This document shows positions 34,132-45,290 of a stretch of DNA of 64,000 nucleotides, one piece after another; the first letter of the stretch is position 1, and each line of letters begins with the position of its first letter. Made by a program: the position numbers and the translations under genes. The DNA lies in NCBI GenBank assembly GCA_951799405.1, contig OX637332.1, positions 30,542,832 through 30,606,831 on the forward strand. The letters run 5' to 3'. This DNA is from Agapetus fuscipes. Lineage: Eukaryota; Arthropoda; Insecta; Trichoptera; Glossosomatidae. The notes beneath the pieces are model-generated. The model ran no database searches. It had not been told where the DNA came from and saw only the letters and a program-made list of their open reading frames with translations.

Positions 34132-34296
34132 ACCTTTGGTGGCCGGTCATTGGTAAAGGTTTATGAATTTTTCAACCCAGTGAGCAGCAAATTTGAAAAT
34201 ATAAATGGTATATTTTTTGTGCTCCGCCGGAATTCGAACCCACAACCTTCCCACATTCAGAGTCCGCAGTGTTACCACTGAGCTACGGACCAGTTA
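34132..34296 (-). mobile_element. SINE-C, 3'-truncated
   Basis: Head and first part of the body; box B reversed near 34235. Confidence 0.8.
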
Positions 34297-34521
34297 ACCG
34301 GGCATGTATGAATCAACCAAAATTACATTTATCTCAAAATGGGCATGATGGCATGACGGAAACAGGGATGGCATTAGCAAAAGTGAACCAATTTCCCCCT
34401 CACTGTGCAAGGCAACTCCTTTGCTGTTTCCAGTGCACTTGACACAATTTCACATCCGAGCGAACCAGTCAATCTACAAGATCTGCCGACAAGAAAAACA
34501 GCCGCGAATTTCTACTTTTAC

Positions 34522-34572
34522 TGTTGATCGAGCCAGTCCAACTGGCCGACAGAGTTTCCCCCACATCCGAGT
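34522..34572 (-). CDS. Possible 51 nt exon, unassigned
   Basis: The strong acceptor TTTTCTTTCTACAG leads into DSDVGETLSASWTGSIN, with a donor-like ACA/GTAAAAG after 51 bases (phase 1 in and out). Local GC is above the background. Its phase does not fit any exon described here, and read-through meets TGA after 17 more codons, so it could equally be chance or a terminal exon. Confidence 0.22.
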
Positions 34573-34744
34573 CTGTAGAAAGAAAAGCGTACATAGATTA
34601 ATTTACAACCGAAAGTCAACACCATCCAATACGGGTGCAATAAAATCGAGCTGGTTTTTATACTTTTTGTTTTACTTTCAAAGATTTACGATTGAAAAAA
34701 ATGGATCGAAAATGAATGTTAGACTTTATGAGTTACTAAGCTAC

Positions 34745-34800
34745 ATGCTACCCTTTCGGGGATAACGCAGGTAAGAAGTTACAAAATATGTGTAGCTTAG
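34745..34800 (+). mobile_element. SINE-B 3' fragment
   Basis: 'CCTTTCGGGGATAACGCAGG' to TGTGTAGCTTAG only. Confidence 0.65.
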
Positions 34801-34905
34801 TTTTTGGGGTATATTTGTGTTGGCAAGTGGTTCGGCTAATGGCAGAACGGAGCGTCGAAATTAAAAAAAAAAACTATTTTACGTAGGCTTTTTTAAAAAA
34901 AACAC

Positions 34906-35150
34906 ACAACTCCGATTGATAGCTAAGTCAGTTAAGTGATTGCATTTGAACTCCACCGAGGCGTCAGACATGATTTCACGTTTCAGTTTTTATTTCAAGC
35001 ACAATGCGGCATGTGTTAGCGCGAAGTTATGCGTGTCTGCTTGTGGGAATGCATTTAATATGAATCTCAAATGATACATATCTTTGCAGCTTAGATTTAG
35101 ATTTAGACAAAATAAAACAGCGGCAAGGTCTACTCAGCCTTCACAATAGA
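34906..35150 (+). mobile_element. Decayed SINE-B split by a LINE-A tail
   Basis: Head 34906-34997 (box A weak) stops at GTTTTTATTTCAAGCAC. The body resumes at 35108 with AAAATAAAACAGCGGCAAGG after the tail at 34998-35107. Confidence 0.75.
34998..35107 (+). mobile_element. LINE-A 3' tail, distal half, ATTTAG end
   Basis: Nested in SINE-B; terminal TTAGATTTAGATTTAG. Confidence 0.85.
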
Positions 35151-35165
35151 CGAGTTGCATGAAGG

Positions 35166-35410
35166 CAACGCAACTCAACGCAACCAAGCTACACAAATTG
35201 TGTTACTCCTTGCCGCGTTATCCTCGAAGGGGTCACATTATAAAAAAAAATATGTAAAAATATGGCGAGTGAACCTATTTATTTTTACAGGTAAGGGGGG
35301 CGGCCTTACGCCAACCATTAAGTAAAGGGGGGGTTTCCCAGCTCCCGAGGAGGCTTGTACTCATTTCTAGTAAAGGCTGAATAAACCATGCTGGTATTTT
35401 ACATTATTAA
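35166..35410 (-). mobile_element. SINE-B, head missing
   Basis: Reverse body from the GCTTGGTTGCGTT-type 3' end; head-to-head with the next copy. Confidence 0.75.
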
Positions 35411-35414
35411 TTTA

Positions 35415-35705
35415 AGTCCGGTCAATAGCTCAGTTTGTAGAGTGCTTGTATTTCATGCCATGAGCTCGGGTTCGAATCCCACCGAGGGTGTCAGAAATAA
35501 TTTCCCATTACGGTGTTTATTGCAAACCCCAAAATAAATTACCGGCAAGGTTTACTCAGCCTTCACAAGAAATGAGTACCAGCCCCCTCGGGAGCTGGGA
35601 AACCCCCACTTCAACTAAAGTACCTGTAAAAATAAATAGGTTCCACTTGCCACGTGCGAAACCTTTCGCGGATAACGCGGCAAGAAGTTACACTATGTGT
35701 GTAAC
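35415..35705 (+). mobile_element. SINE-B
   Basis: Box A and box B intact; a short deletion removes the GGTTGGCGTAAGGCCGG segment of the body. Confidence 0.85.
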
Positions 35706-35982
35706 GTTTTAAGACTCGGGTGTGCCATTGCACTGATTTTATTGCAATGCAAATCGCGGTCGTTCAGCTTGCACCTGAGTGTGCCGATGTCACTTTCGCG
35801 GACCAGAGTGGAACATGCAGGAAAACAAGGTCGTCTAGGTCGGGAAATATTCCGGTATTAAGGCAGAATCTCAACAACTACATAAAAGTAACTAAATTAC
35901 TTAAAAGATAATGTATATATAAATTAAAAATAGATTTGTGAAAAAAAGGAATGCGATTCACCAAACTATTTAGCCTGGCCAG

Positions 35983-36146
35983 TTGTCTTCATGCGAAAGC
36001 AGAAGCTTGTGTGCATGCAATGGCATATGTTGTACCAGGGTTGAAGTTATGGTCAAATGGGCCAGGCGTGATTCGAACCAACGTATTTCTGTTCCAAACA
36101 CGCTAGTCAAGAATGGCTTGATCCTCGACCATAACACCGACTAAAT
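35983..36146 (-). mobile_element. SINE-E, class II tRNA-like head
   Basis: On the minus strand GGTCGAGGATCAAGCC (box A region), long arm, box B TTGGTTCGAATCACGCC, then 'TTTGACCATAACTTCAACCC'. Confidence 0.65.
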
Positions 36147-36206
36147 TATTTAATTACTATTTTGTTGTTGTTGTTAATTAAACAAAAACTGTAAATTAAA
36201 CAAGTT

Positions 36207-36456
36207 CTCTGACTTATAGTTTGGTATATGGCTGACCACCCATGCTGTAGAAAATAGTTTACTTTGCCAATGTCACCCCTGTATCAAGGAAGGTCAGCAG
36301 GAGTTGCAGGGTGTATGTTCATTTGAGATTCGGGTTTTTATATTGTAGGACCACATGCGGTAGGTTTAAGCGCGAACTTATACGTGCCTGTTTGTGAAAA
36401 TGCATATAATGTGAATCTCTAAATTTACATACATTTTGCAACTTAGATTAGATTAG
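36207..36456 (+). mobile_element. LINE-A 3' tail copy
   Basis: Full tail, ATTAG end. Confidence 0.87.
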
Positions 36457-36668
36457 ATGAGTTTTGAACGGTTTCGGCCATTTGGCTGTCTTCAAATAAT
36501 CTTCAGAAAAGAAATATCATTACAATAAAATGGTGTTTTTCCATAAATATATTTTTTTTCATGGAATTTTACAAAGTTTCCGGTGAAACATTTCATAAAT
36601 TACAAAATTATATTACGTATCTACGATTACTTTGAGTATATAAGAATTCGTAAACAAAGTTGTTTTTA

Positions 36669-36855
36669 TTGCCAATGTCACCCGTGTCTCAGGGAAGGAC
36701 GGCAAGAGTTGCAGGGCTTATGTTCATTTGAGATGGGTTCTTATAATGTAGGTCCCCATGCGGCATGTGTTAGCGCGAAATTATGTCTGCTTGTAGGAAT
36801 GCATTTGATGGAAATCTTAAATGGTATATATCCTTGAAGCTTAGATTAGATTAGA
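36669..36855 (+). mobile_element. LINE-A 3' tail copy, 5'-truncated
   Basis: Starts GCCAATGTCACCCGTGTCTC; ATTAG end. Confidence 0.85.
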
Positions 36856-37424
36856 TCTTTACAAATCAATAAATTTATTGTATAAATTTAATACATAGAG
36901 GTCAATGATTGTACTGTAAAATGTAATAATTTCATGAAGCATAATCATAGAAAAAAGTAAACGTGATTTTCTAAGCATTTGCATGCGCAGATTATATGCA
37001 ACTTGCGAGTTGACAGGACTGTTGCTTTCAACTCTCGCATGCGGTGTCAATCTCTCCATTAGGCTCGTGTGATAATTTTAAATTGAATCACCACTGTGAT
37101 GCATTCCTATCGATGGAAAAAAATATATATATGCAATTTGCATTTCAGTCTGATACTCGATTTCGCTGAGCAAAGAAACATAATCAATGTGTTGTGTGTT
37201 TAAATAAATTACTGTTTCACTGTAATAGTGTGTGTGAAAGAAAAATGAAAACATCCAGCACGCACGTTTGCTATGAAAATGCTCTAGCATGGTTTCATAA
37301 TTATAAAAAAAAACAGTCTGATGGCTTCGATAATTTAACAATAAACTACATTTAATTAATTATATTATATGATAAATTTAAAAAAAAAACGAGTTTTATT
37401 TTCACTCGTTGGGTATGTATTTCA
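36856..37424. other. AT-rich interval
   Basis: Two open minus-strand frames (36859-37059, 37078-37341) have no motif or composition support. Confidence 0.4.
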
Positions 37425-37464
37425 CCTCGAGTACTTTCGATTTGCTAACGTCATTCTCAAGAGG
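37425..37464 (-). ncRNA. Hammerhead-like motif, UUGANAA variant
   Basis: CCUC/GAGG stem I, UUGAGAA core, extra U, weak stem II, GAAA, palindromic AGUACU, C. C3 and G8 of the standard core are both changed, to U and A, so they could still pair. Confidence 0.4.
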
Positions 37465-37612
37465 ATACAAAAGTTTAATAATGTTGTTTATTGACATGCT
37501 GAAAATTGTGTCGTCACTCGGCCGAGTTGCTGGGGGAAATCCCATACAAGCCTGACGTTTGCTCGCCGAGAAAAATGTCCAAATTCAAAAATGTTCCGAC
37601 CTCATTGTACGA

Positions 37613-37864
37613 TTGACTTATAGGTTGGTATGCGGCTGACCACCCATGCTGTAAAAAATGGTCACTTTGTCCATGTCACCCCTGTTACAGGGAAGGACGG
37701 CAAGATGTATGTCCATTTGAGATTTGGTTTTTATGTTGTAGGTTCACATGAGGCATGTGCAAGCGCGAACTTGTACGTGTCTGGTTGTGGGAATGCATGT
37801 AATGTGAATCTCCAATGTAACATATCTTTGCAACTTAGATTAGATAAGATTAGATTAGATTAGA
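37613..37864 (+). mobile_element. LINE-A 3' tail copy
   Basis: Nearly full, small deletion after GGACGGCAAGA; ATTAG end with one ATAAG unit. Confidence 0.87.
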
Positions 37865-38385
37865 AAAGAAAAATCAATTTTGTCAAAAAAGACTTCATCG
37901 AGTGGGCAAACGCCAAACCGTAGCATTGAATTTTCTTATCTTTACACCAATTAAGTTGGCGATTTTAACAAACTTTTGAGATCAAATTTGAAATGAAAAC
38001 ATATGAAAACGTCAAGTACATATTATAAGCTCAACCCTGCAAAATTGCATCTTGTCACATTTTCACAAATATATCAAATATTTTACAGTACCCGCTATTC
38101 ATTTGAAATATAAAACACACTTTGAAAAATCTTTTGACGTCGGCATTCATTACTGAGCATGAAAAGGAAAAAAAACTGCACATTTTTGTTTATTAAAGTT
38201 AACTATAAAAACCGTTAATCTTTCACTTAGTTTCATGACTTTCGAAAATCACTTCTTCGTTTCAGTTACTTGAAGTTTTATACAACGCACACCACAAACA
38301 GTTAACATATAGTACGAGTATTACTAAAAAATATAGAAAAAGAAAACTTTAAAATCAAACAATTGCATCACTAAACTAACACTAA

Positions 38386-38610
38386 GGGCCTGTTGCACCA
38401 ACCTACAATCAATATTTGATTGGCACATCAAACATGATTGCTTAATTCTGGCAAGGACCTCGGTTAAATATTTCTCGGAAGTGCATAATAATATGATGGA
38501 TTTGAACAGGGAATATGATGTAGGACATCAGCTGATTTACGTAAATACAAACATTTTTTTTATTTTATGAGAGCATTCACACATAATTTAGATTTTTGTC
38601 TGTGAAACAC
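38386..38610. mobile_element. MITE with GGGCCTGTTGCACCAA terminus
   Basis: The left terminus and interior match the element at 43855-44380. The right terminus is lost. It ends about 25 bases from the donor of the 38635 exon. Confidence 0.65.
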
Positions 38611-38634
38611 CATTAAAATCAATGCAATCTTCAC

Positions 38635-39075
38635 CTGAAAAGATCCCATTCGTTTTCCATTGACCGGATAGAAAGAAGGTTCTATAAGGTTTTCCATAGA
38701 CCTCCTCGCAGACGGCTCCCTCCTGGTCGGCGCAGGTCTACAGCCCCTAGGATTAGGCGGAGGCTCATCCTCCCACTCAGAAACCGCGTCTCTCACATCT
38801 TCCATAGACCTTGACCTCGCAGCGCAAGCGCAGGGCCGAGGTCTGAAAGGTTTTGCAGCAGGCGGAAGAGCAGGCGGAGGTAAGGCGCCTCTAAAGTGAG
38901 GCGCCAAGAAGTAATAGTCGCGCCCTTTATCACTGAGAGGTCTGTTTGGTCTCCAGGAAGGATCTGGAGGTCGGAAGCAGGAGGAAGGCCTCGCTTGTCT
39001 GTATAGAGGAGGCCAAGGTGTGAACACTGGTTCGGCGTAGCGTTTGCTTTTGTGCTTCATTAGCAGGTCGACCAT
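38635..39075 (-). CDS. Ser/Arg/Pro-rich exon (possible alternative first exon), unassigned
   Basis: ATG at 39075 in a strong context (AAGATGG); the donor after TTTTCAG is GTGAAG (exon ends 38635, phase 0). 147 codons, GC-rich, basic and proline-rich, with RSRSMEDVRDAV and RRSMENLIEPSF. No domain recognised; it is probably disordered. The frame is also open upstream to 39290, where a good acceptor (TTCATCTTCAG) would give a longer internal exon entering in phase 1 and adding FFRASCKSGKLKLRYR and a Cys-rich segment. The phase-0 end fits the WDR47-like exon at 24478. Membership of that gene is inference; it could belong to another minus-strand gene. Confidence 0.6.
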
Positions 39076-39290
39076 CTTTGGACGCGCGGCGGTTACTGAC
39101 GGAGTTAACCGCTCTCTCGCCGGCGACCCAGTTAAACAGCGGACTCTTCTCTCTTGCGAGAGAGATGGAAGAGAGCCGCCGCTGCAGTCTGCTGTGTTAT
39201 AATCATTATGGATCCCGCCGCACAGGTGGAAACAGTATTTCCGATAGCGCAGTTTGAGTTTACCCGATTTGCAACTGGCGCGGAAGAAAT
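39076..39290 (-). other. Open extension or 5' UTR of the 38635-39075 exon
   Basis: 72 in-frame codons without a stop, bounded by an acceptor-like TTTTTGCAACATCAATTCAG region (exact AG at 39291-39292). Either coding (internal exon) or 5' UTR of a first exon. Confidence 0.45.
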
Positions 39291-39490
39291 CTGAAGATGA
39301 ATTGATGTTGCAAAAACACAGGAAAGTGCTAACTAAATTAAGACATATGATATTGTTATTTTTTTAAGATTTAAACAAACAACAAGCTATTCTTTACTTG
39401 TAGAAATTGTATAAAACATACGAATACATAAAAGCTTTTTTTTTCTTTATTATTTCTTTGAAATAATAATCAACTTTAATACACACACCA

Positions 39491-39744
39491 TCTATAATCT
39501 TTAATCCAAGTTGCAAAGATATATTACATTTGAGATACATATTAAATGCATTCCCACAAGCAGTCACGTACAAGTTCGCGATTACACATGCCGCATGTTG
39601 ACCTACAATATAAAACTCAAATCTCAAATAAACATGAGCACTGCAACTCTTGCCGTCCTTCTCTGAAACAGGGGTGACATTGGCACAGTGAACCATTTTT
39701 TACAGACTGGGTTGTCTGTCTCATACCAACTTATAAGTCAAGGA
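39491..39744 (-). mobile_element. LINE-A 3' tail copy
   Basis: Full tail; the terminal array is reduced to TCTTTAATCC. Confidence 0.83.
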
Positions 39745-39939
39745 ATAATAAATCTTTATTCCAGCCCGTTAATTGTTAAGAAGTAAATCAAACATAAATA
39801 AAAATTGTACAACTGATTTATATTGAACGCAAAATGATATATTGTCAGTGACTAAACGTTTTCATTCCGTCACAAAGAATGAGGAAGAGCTGAAAAAATA
39901 TATATTTCAAAATTGACATACTGTGGGAACATAAAACAA

Positions 39940-40125
39940 CTGTAAAAAACCCCACCCACTTTTTCTTTCCTACCATGAATTTTTAACCCTTTTGTTTTTA
40001 ACCTCAGTTAGCTTCTGAAGATGGACGGATAAAGTCAGATAGCGCTTAGGCCAATGCCTTATTAAAAAAATGTGAAAATAAAACGATGTTATAAAAACAG
40101 TTCTTTTAATTGAAACAAAAATCAA
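39940..40125 (+). mobile_element. Hammerhead-like dispersed unit, copy 1
   Basis: Homologous, inverted, to 51575-51755. The motif lies at 40011-40051: GCUU, CUGAAGA (overlapping from 40015), extra U, GAC/GUC stem II, GAUA, palindromic AGCGCU, U, AGGC. It is followed by 'AAAATGTGAAAATAAAACGA'. Confidence 0.55.
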
Positions 40126-40574
40126 AAAAGCATAAAATTAAGCATTTTTTCCCAGAAAATAAGAAGTCAAAATATTTTTATCCAAGAAGATACCTTTATG
40201 CTGAAATTTCAACGATACATATTTTTTAAGCTCCTGTTCAAGGAAATTCACGATTTTTTATACGAAAAAAGTGACTAGCAACTGTTGAAAATAAACACAT
40301 TCCAACAGGTGTTACAACGGCAAAGCAAAAGAGCTTGTAGAGTCGGAACAGAGATGTCGTTGCGCTTATTCGAATACATAATTATAATTGATAATTAATG
40401 CATGTGGTTGTGTTTATAATGTTGCTTTGAGAAGAAAATAGGTAAATAAAAAAGAGGTAAAAAAATCATAGTGTCTGATACTTGTTGAAAGTTATTGGAA
40501 ATAAGACTTAATGTTAAAATTGTGATTTAGATTGCAGTATGTATGAAATATCAGAAGTATCCCGACGACTGAAA
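40126..40574. other. AT-rich interval, nothing recognised
   Basis: No coding or repeat signal recognised. Confidence 0.4.
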
Positions 40575-41126
40575 ACTGAACTACGGAACTAAGCTGCACA
40601 TATAGTGTAGCATCTTTCCTGCGTTATACCCGAAGGGGTCGCGTGTGGCGATTCGGGACCTATTTATTTTTTATGGGTAAGGGGGCCGGATTCATACCAA
40701 CCACTTTCAGTTGAAGCGGGAGTTTCTCAGCTCTTGGGGGAACTGGTTCTCATTTCTTGTGAAGGCTAAGTACACCTTACCGGTATTTATTTCGGGTTTG
40801 AAATAGACACCGAAACGGAAAGTCATTTCTGACACCCTCGGTGGGGATGATCTCGGCATAGAATGCAAGGATTATTCAACTGAGCTGTCGACCGGACTTT
40901 TTACGAGCTTGGTCGACGCTACAAAGCGCCAATACTCGAGCAAGACCCAGTTGTGATAAGGCTGGATGGTGGATGGACCTTTTAATGACCGGTCTTTCGT
41001 AAAGGTATACTCATTTTTCAACCAAGCAAATATAAATGGTATATTTTTTGTTCTCCACCGAAATTCGAACCCACAATCTTCCATTTACCGAAGTCCGAAG
41101 TGTTACCACTGGACTACAGACCGGAC
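40575..41126 (-). mobile_element. SINE C-B dimer
   Basis: SINE-C (41126-40905, small deletion in body), linker GCTCGTAAAAAGTCCGG, SINE-B (40897-40575). Confidence 0.85.
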
Positions 41127-41282
41127 ACAAGCTCCGTTAATCTTCTTAGCATTCCCTGAAAAAGGGATGGCATTGCCAAAAGTTAACTTTGTTTTGTACT
41201 TCATTAAATTACATAATGTTTGTGAACACCAAATTATTTTTAAAAGTTTAAGGGTCTGTGTGTTGACATCGTGAAGATAAAT

Positions 41283-41416
41283 TTTAATTAAAATTTGAAA
41301 AATAAAATACAAAGTTTTTCTTCACGAGTTGAGTTTTATTCCTTCGAGCGCTTTCGATGTTATCACATCATTATCAAGAAGACAACTTTTATTTTTCAAA
41401 TTTTAATTTAAACTAT
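41283..41416 (-). mobile_element. Hammerhead-like unit with AT-rich inverted flanks
   Basis: The motif at 41342-41381 has CUUC/GAAG stem I, UUGAUAA, extra U, GAUGU/ACAUC stem II with GAUA loop, GAAA, palindromic AGCGCU and C at the cleavage position. The flanks (about 41283-41310 and 41388-41416) are inverted copies of AAAATTTGAAAAATAAAA. Confidence 0.5.
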
Positions 41417-41467
41417 TTTTGAGCTACTAGAAAATAAAATACTTTTTTATCTTATTTTAAACACTGA

Positions 41468-41790
41468 CTGGTCCGTAGCTCAGTGGTAACACTGCGGACT
41501 CTGAATGGGAAGGTTGTGGGTTCGAATCCCGGCGGAGCACAAAGAAAATACTATTTCTATTTTTAAATTTGCTCTTCGCTGGGTTGAAAAATTCATAAAC
41601 CTTTACCAGTGACCGGTCGCCAAAGGTTCATCCAGCCTTACAGCAACTGGGTCTTGCTTGAGTATTGGCGCTTTGTAGCGACGACCAAGCTCGTACACCT
41701 CTGCGGAACTACAACAAGTGTCATAGACCCCTAGAGTTTCTAGAATCTAGGGAGTCTCCCGCACAGGATTTCTTAAAAAAAAACAGCACA
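41468..41790 (+). mobile_element. SINE-C with K-type 3' module
   Basis: Same junction as 6716-7029, after CGACCAAGCTCGTA; ends CAGGATTTCTT and an A run. Confidence 0.85.
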
Positions 41791-42235
41791 TTTTTTTAAA
41801 TGAAAATAATAACAGAGACTTGCTGCCATACACACAGAACCAGACAAAGCGAGTATGACCATTTGTGAAACAAATTAACGACTAAAAGTGTCAACTTGGG
41901 CCACCGGAATGCCAGAACAAAAAACGGCCTTGCAAAGTTACTATCTACATTTAAAAAAGTCGTAAAATACACGTTTGTACATTAAAAAACAAATTTGTTC
42001 ACGAATGTTGACAAAGTGATATTTTTAGTGTCGTTTTTATTGGTATTTGTTTATAAACGGTCATATCAAGTAAATTGATTTGAGACCGTGACGAAGTCAA
42101 TTTTAAACAAGGAATGCCTATATGGCGGGGGTCAGCGTTTTGCCTATAAATTTGTGATTTGAAGGTTTATAGTGAATACATATTTGCACCCACACACTTA
42201 AGCCCTGATTAAAAATACACAGACTGTTATTCACA
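41791..42235. other. Interval without recognised feature
   Basis: No gene or repeat recognised. Confidence 0.4.
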
Positions 42236-42337
42236 ACACATTTGATCCATAGCTGGTCCATGGATCATCATTTTTTTGTGTGGAAAATTCACGTTAGAAA
42301 ATTCGGTTAAGCCATGGATGTGCTGTTTGTGAATAAT
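42236..42337. mobile_element. MITE, about 100 bp, related to 5167-5266
   Basis: GTTATTCACAACACAT and its complement at the ends; opposite orientation to the other copy. Confidence 0.65.
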
Positions 42338-42381
42338 ACCAACAGATGCTTATTTTAAGATGGTCGTCTATGCGGAAATAT

Positions 42382-42638
42382 AATCTATAATCTAAGTTAC
42401 GATAAAAATATTAGGTTTGAGATTCATACTAAATGCATTCCCACAAGCAGACGCGTATAAGTTCGCGTTTAAACATGCCGCATGTGGACTTACAATATAA
42501 AAACCCAATCTCAAATAAACATAATCCCTTCAACTCTTGCTGACTTTCCCTGAAACAGGGGTGTCACCATTGTCAAAGTAAACCATTTTTTTTTACAGTA
42601 TAGGTGGTCAGCCTCATACCAACCTATAAGTCAAGGAA
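42382..42638 (-). mobile_element. LINE-A 3' tail copy
   Basis: Full tail, ATTATAG end, 3 bp duplication in GGTGTCACC. Confidence 0.86.
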
Positions 42639-43464
42639 AACAAAAAAATAATTACATCCAACGGAAAAAGTATTGATAAATTATTTATGTTTCGTAATAT
42701 ATACAAATCTAAATTATGGGTTGAAAGAAAAACGAACAAAAAGGTGTGAAAGAGAGGATTCGGCTAATATAGTTTTTTTGTAACTAAATTTAAAAAATAG
42801 TGCAATTCACCAATCTTTTCATTCTTGGACATAAAGGTATCTGGAGGTTTTCTCAGGAGGTTAAACGATAAAAAAAACATTTTTGATTTGTTCAATAAAG
42901 CAATAAAAATATCAGTTGAATAAAACAGTGTTTTGTTTTCATATTTAAATATTTAAGATTCATTTCATAAATTGAAAAATAAATTGCACAATCATTTTGA
43001 AATACCTTAATTTTTTGTATGTATACAACTTTTTATTTAAAAACAGTAAATATGAGACATACAGTCAAAAGAAATATCGTTTTTTTTTTTCTTATAAAAC
43101 CATACCTACAATCAAAGTGACTATAAAAACGGTAGGCACTCATAATTTCGGAATTACAGTTTGCGCTGATTCTCACGAGCCATTTAGTGAAATTTAAATA
43201 TTGTTTTGTACAATATAATCTGAATATAATACTCATCTGTAAACGGTTACAATCCGTCCTGGTTAGCGCACTCTCATACAAATGAAGCATGAATAACTGT
43301 GCGTGGTTTCTTAGATCGAAAATTTGATGAAGCATTGTTTGCTGATTTGGAATTTCAATCTTATCTTTCCCAATACTACCACAATTAGCATTGTATTTAT
43401 TTTTTTAAATCACACCAGTCCTTTCAATTAACAAAATATTGCCACCTTAAATGTAAAACTGAAT
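42639..43464. other. AT-rich interval, nothing recognised
   Basis: Short open frames on both strands without support. Confidence 0.4.
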
Positions 43465-43590
43465 AAGTGCCGGAGTGTTGCTTTCCGGGATCTGTTGCCG
43501 TGGTCTGTGAGAACTGGAGCTTCCGGACGTTTCGTCCATGTCTACGGTGGGCTTCTCAGCATTAAAGTGAAATGATGAAGAAGATGATTT
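43465..43590. mobile_element. One arm of the 8330-type foldback element
   Basis: 'GGACGTTTCGTCCATGTCTA' region matches the left arm at 8330. The minus-strand core is CUGA-GA with one base deleted. The other arm is absent; it is fused to a SINE-B body. Confidence 0.65.
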
Positions 43591-43599
43591 TGTTGGCGA

Positions 43600-43850
43600 G
43601 CCCCATGCCGATAGCTCGGCTTCGAATCACACTCAGTGTGTCAGAAATTATTTCCTGATACGGTGTTTATTTCAAATCAAAAATTAAATACCGGCAAGGT
43701 TTATTAAGGCTTCACAAGAAATGAGTAGGTAGGTACTAGCACCTTCAGGAGCTTGGAAACCTCCACTTCAAATGAAGTGGTTAGCGTAATGCCAGTGTTG
43801 ACATGAATAGGTTCCACTCGCCACTTGCTACGCCTTCGAGGAAAACGCCC
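43600..43850 (+). mobile_element. SINE-B, box A missing
   Basis: Starts at CCCATGCCGATAGCTCGG; box B decayed (GCTTCGAATCAC). Confidence 0.75.
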
Positions 43851-43854
43851 TTAT

Positions 43855-44380
43855 GGCCCTGTTGCACCAACTCTAATCGATATTTGATTGACACATCAAA
43901 TTTGATTGCTTAATTCTGGTAAAAACCAACAACAACAACCCACAATATAAGTTGCAAAGATATTTATTATTAACATTTAAAACTCATATCAAATGCATAC
44001 CAACAAACAAACACGTGTGGTTCACGCTTACAAATGCTGAATGTGAACATTTAAATACAATCGAAACCTTAGATGAGCATAAACCCTATAACTTTTGCCT
44101 ACCTTCCCTGAGACAGGGGTGACATTGGCTAAGTGAATTTTTTTACAGTATGGGTGGTCCGCCTCATACCTATCTATAAGCCTCGGTTTAATATTTCTCG
44201 AAAGTGGGTTTAGGGTTAGATTTAGATGTAGATTTTAAGGTTATGATTAGGATATGATGGAATCATATTATTACCCTACATCAGCTGATTTACGTATATG
44301 CCACTTTTATTTATTTGATGGGATAAATCACACTTTATTTTGATTTTTGTCTAAAAAAAAAGTTTGGTGTAACAGGCCCT
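43855..44380. mobile_element. MITE with GGCCCTGTTGCACCAA ends, split by a LINE-A tail
   Basis: The left end 43855 and right end TTTGGTGTAACAGGCCC (44364-44380) are inverted. The LINE-A copy (43941-44183) separates 'TTCTGGTAAAAACC' from 'CCTCGGTTTAATATTTCTCG', which lie side by side at 38450-38480. Confidence 0.8.
43941..44183 (-). mobile_element. LINE-A 3' tail copy nested in a MITE
   Basis: Whole tail, no microsatellite array at its end. Confidence 0.82.
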
Positions 44381-44669
44381 ATGTGCATGTTATGTTTTTT
44401 TGTTGTTCATTGGGATTTCGAGAAGGATGTGAGTTGAATGGAAACTACGTATGGAGAATACTGTGATTATTGTTGCAAATGCAGAGGCACCTGCGTGGGA
44501 AGGAAGGCCGCCGGGGAGATCACAAAGGTCGCAGCTCGGAATATTAATGTTAAGAGACATATGCAAGTGGAAGGCGAATCTAGACTCATGTGAAATGCAT
44601 TTGCTAAGACATCGTAGCAAATCAAAATGTACATTCAACAAGTAACGCAAAAAATAGTGAAGCTCTATA

Positions 44670-44785
44670 ATCCATAGCCAGAGTTGCAAAGATATATTGG
44701 CAGTAAGGGCTCATATTTAATGCGTGCCCACTAGCAGACACATGTACGTTTGTGCTTAGACATGCTGCATGTGTAAATACAAAAT
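44670..44785 (-). mobile_element. LINE-A 3' tail fragment
   Basis: Distal part; broken by the adjacent SINE-C. Confidence 0.7.
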
Positions 44786-44788
44786 TAA

Positions 44789-45290
44789 ACGGTCCGTAGT
44801 TCAGTGGTAACACTTCGTGGAAGCATGCCACTTAATGGAAGGTAGTGGGTTCGAATCCCGGCGGAAAACAAAAAAATTAACATTTATATTTTCAAATTTG
44901 TTTTTCGCTGGGTTGAAAAATTCATAAACCTTTACCAATGACCGGTCAGAGGTCCATCCAGCCTTACAGCAGCTGGGTCTTGCTTGAGAATTGGCGCTTT
45001 GTACGACGACCAAGCTCGTAAAAAGGTCGATAGCTCAATTGGTGCAATGCTTGCATTCCATGCCGAGGGCAAGGGTTCGATCTCAAGGTTTACTCAGCCT
45101 TCACAAGAAATAAGAACCAGCACCCCCGGGAGCTGGGAAACCCCACTTCAACTGCAAGTGTTTGGTGTGAGGATGGTCCCTTTACCCGTAAAAATAAATA
45201 GGCCCCGAATCGCCACATGCGACCCCTTCGGAGATAACGCAGGCAAGATGTTACACTATATGTGTAGCTTAGTTGCGTTGCGTTTGTTTT
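44789..45290 (+). mobile_element. SINE C-B dimer
   Basis: SINE-C 44789-45017, linker AAGCTCGTAAAAAGGTCGAT, SINE-B 45022-45290 with a deletion after GGTTCGATCTC. Best plus-strand example of the dimer. Confidence 0.87.

Noticed and set aside
44440..44660. Acceptor-like CTTCCTTCCCACGCAG on the minus strand with an open frame
   Set aside because: No donor in a sensible place and no coding-like composition after it.
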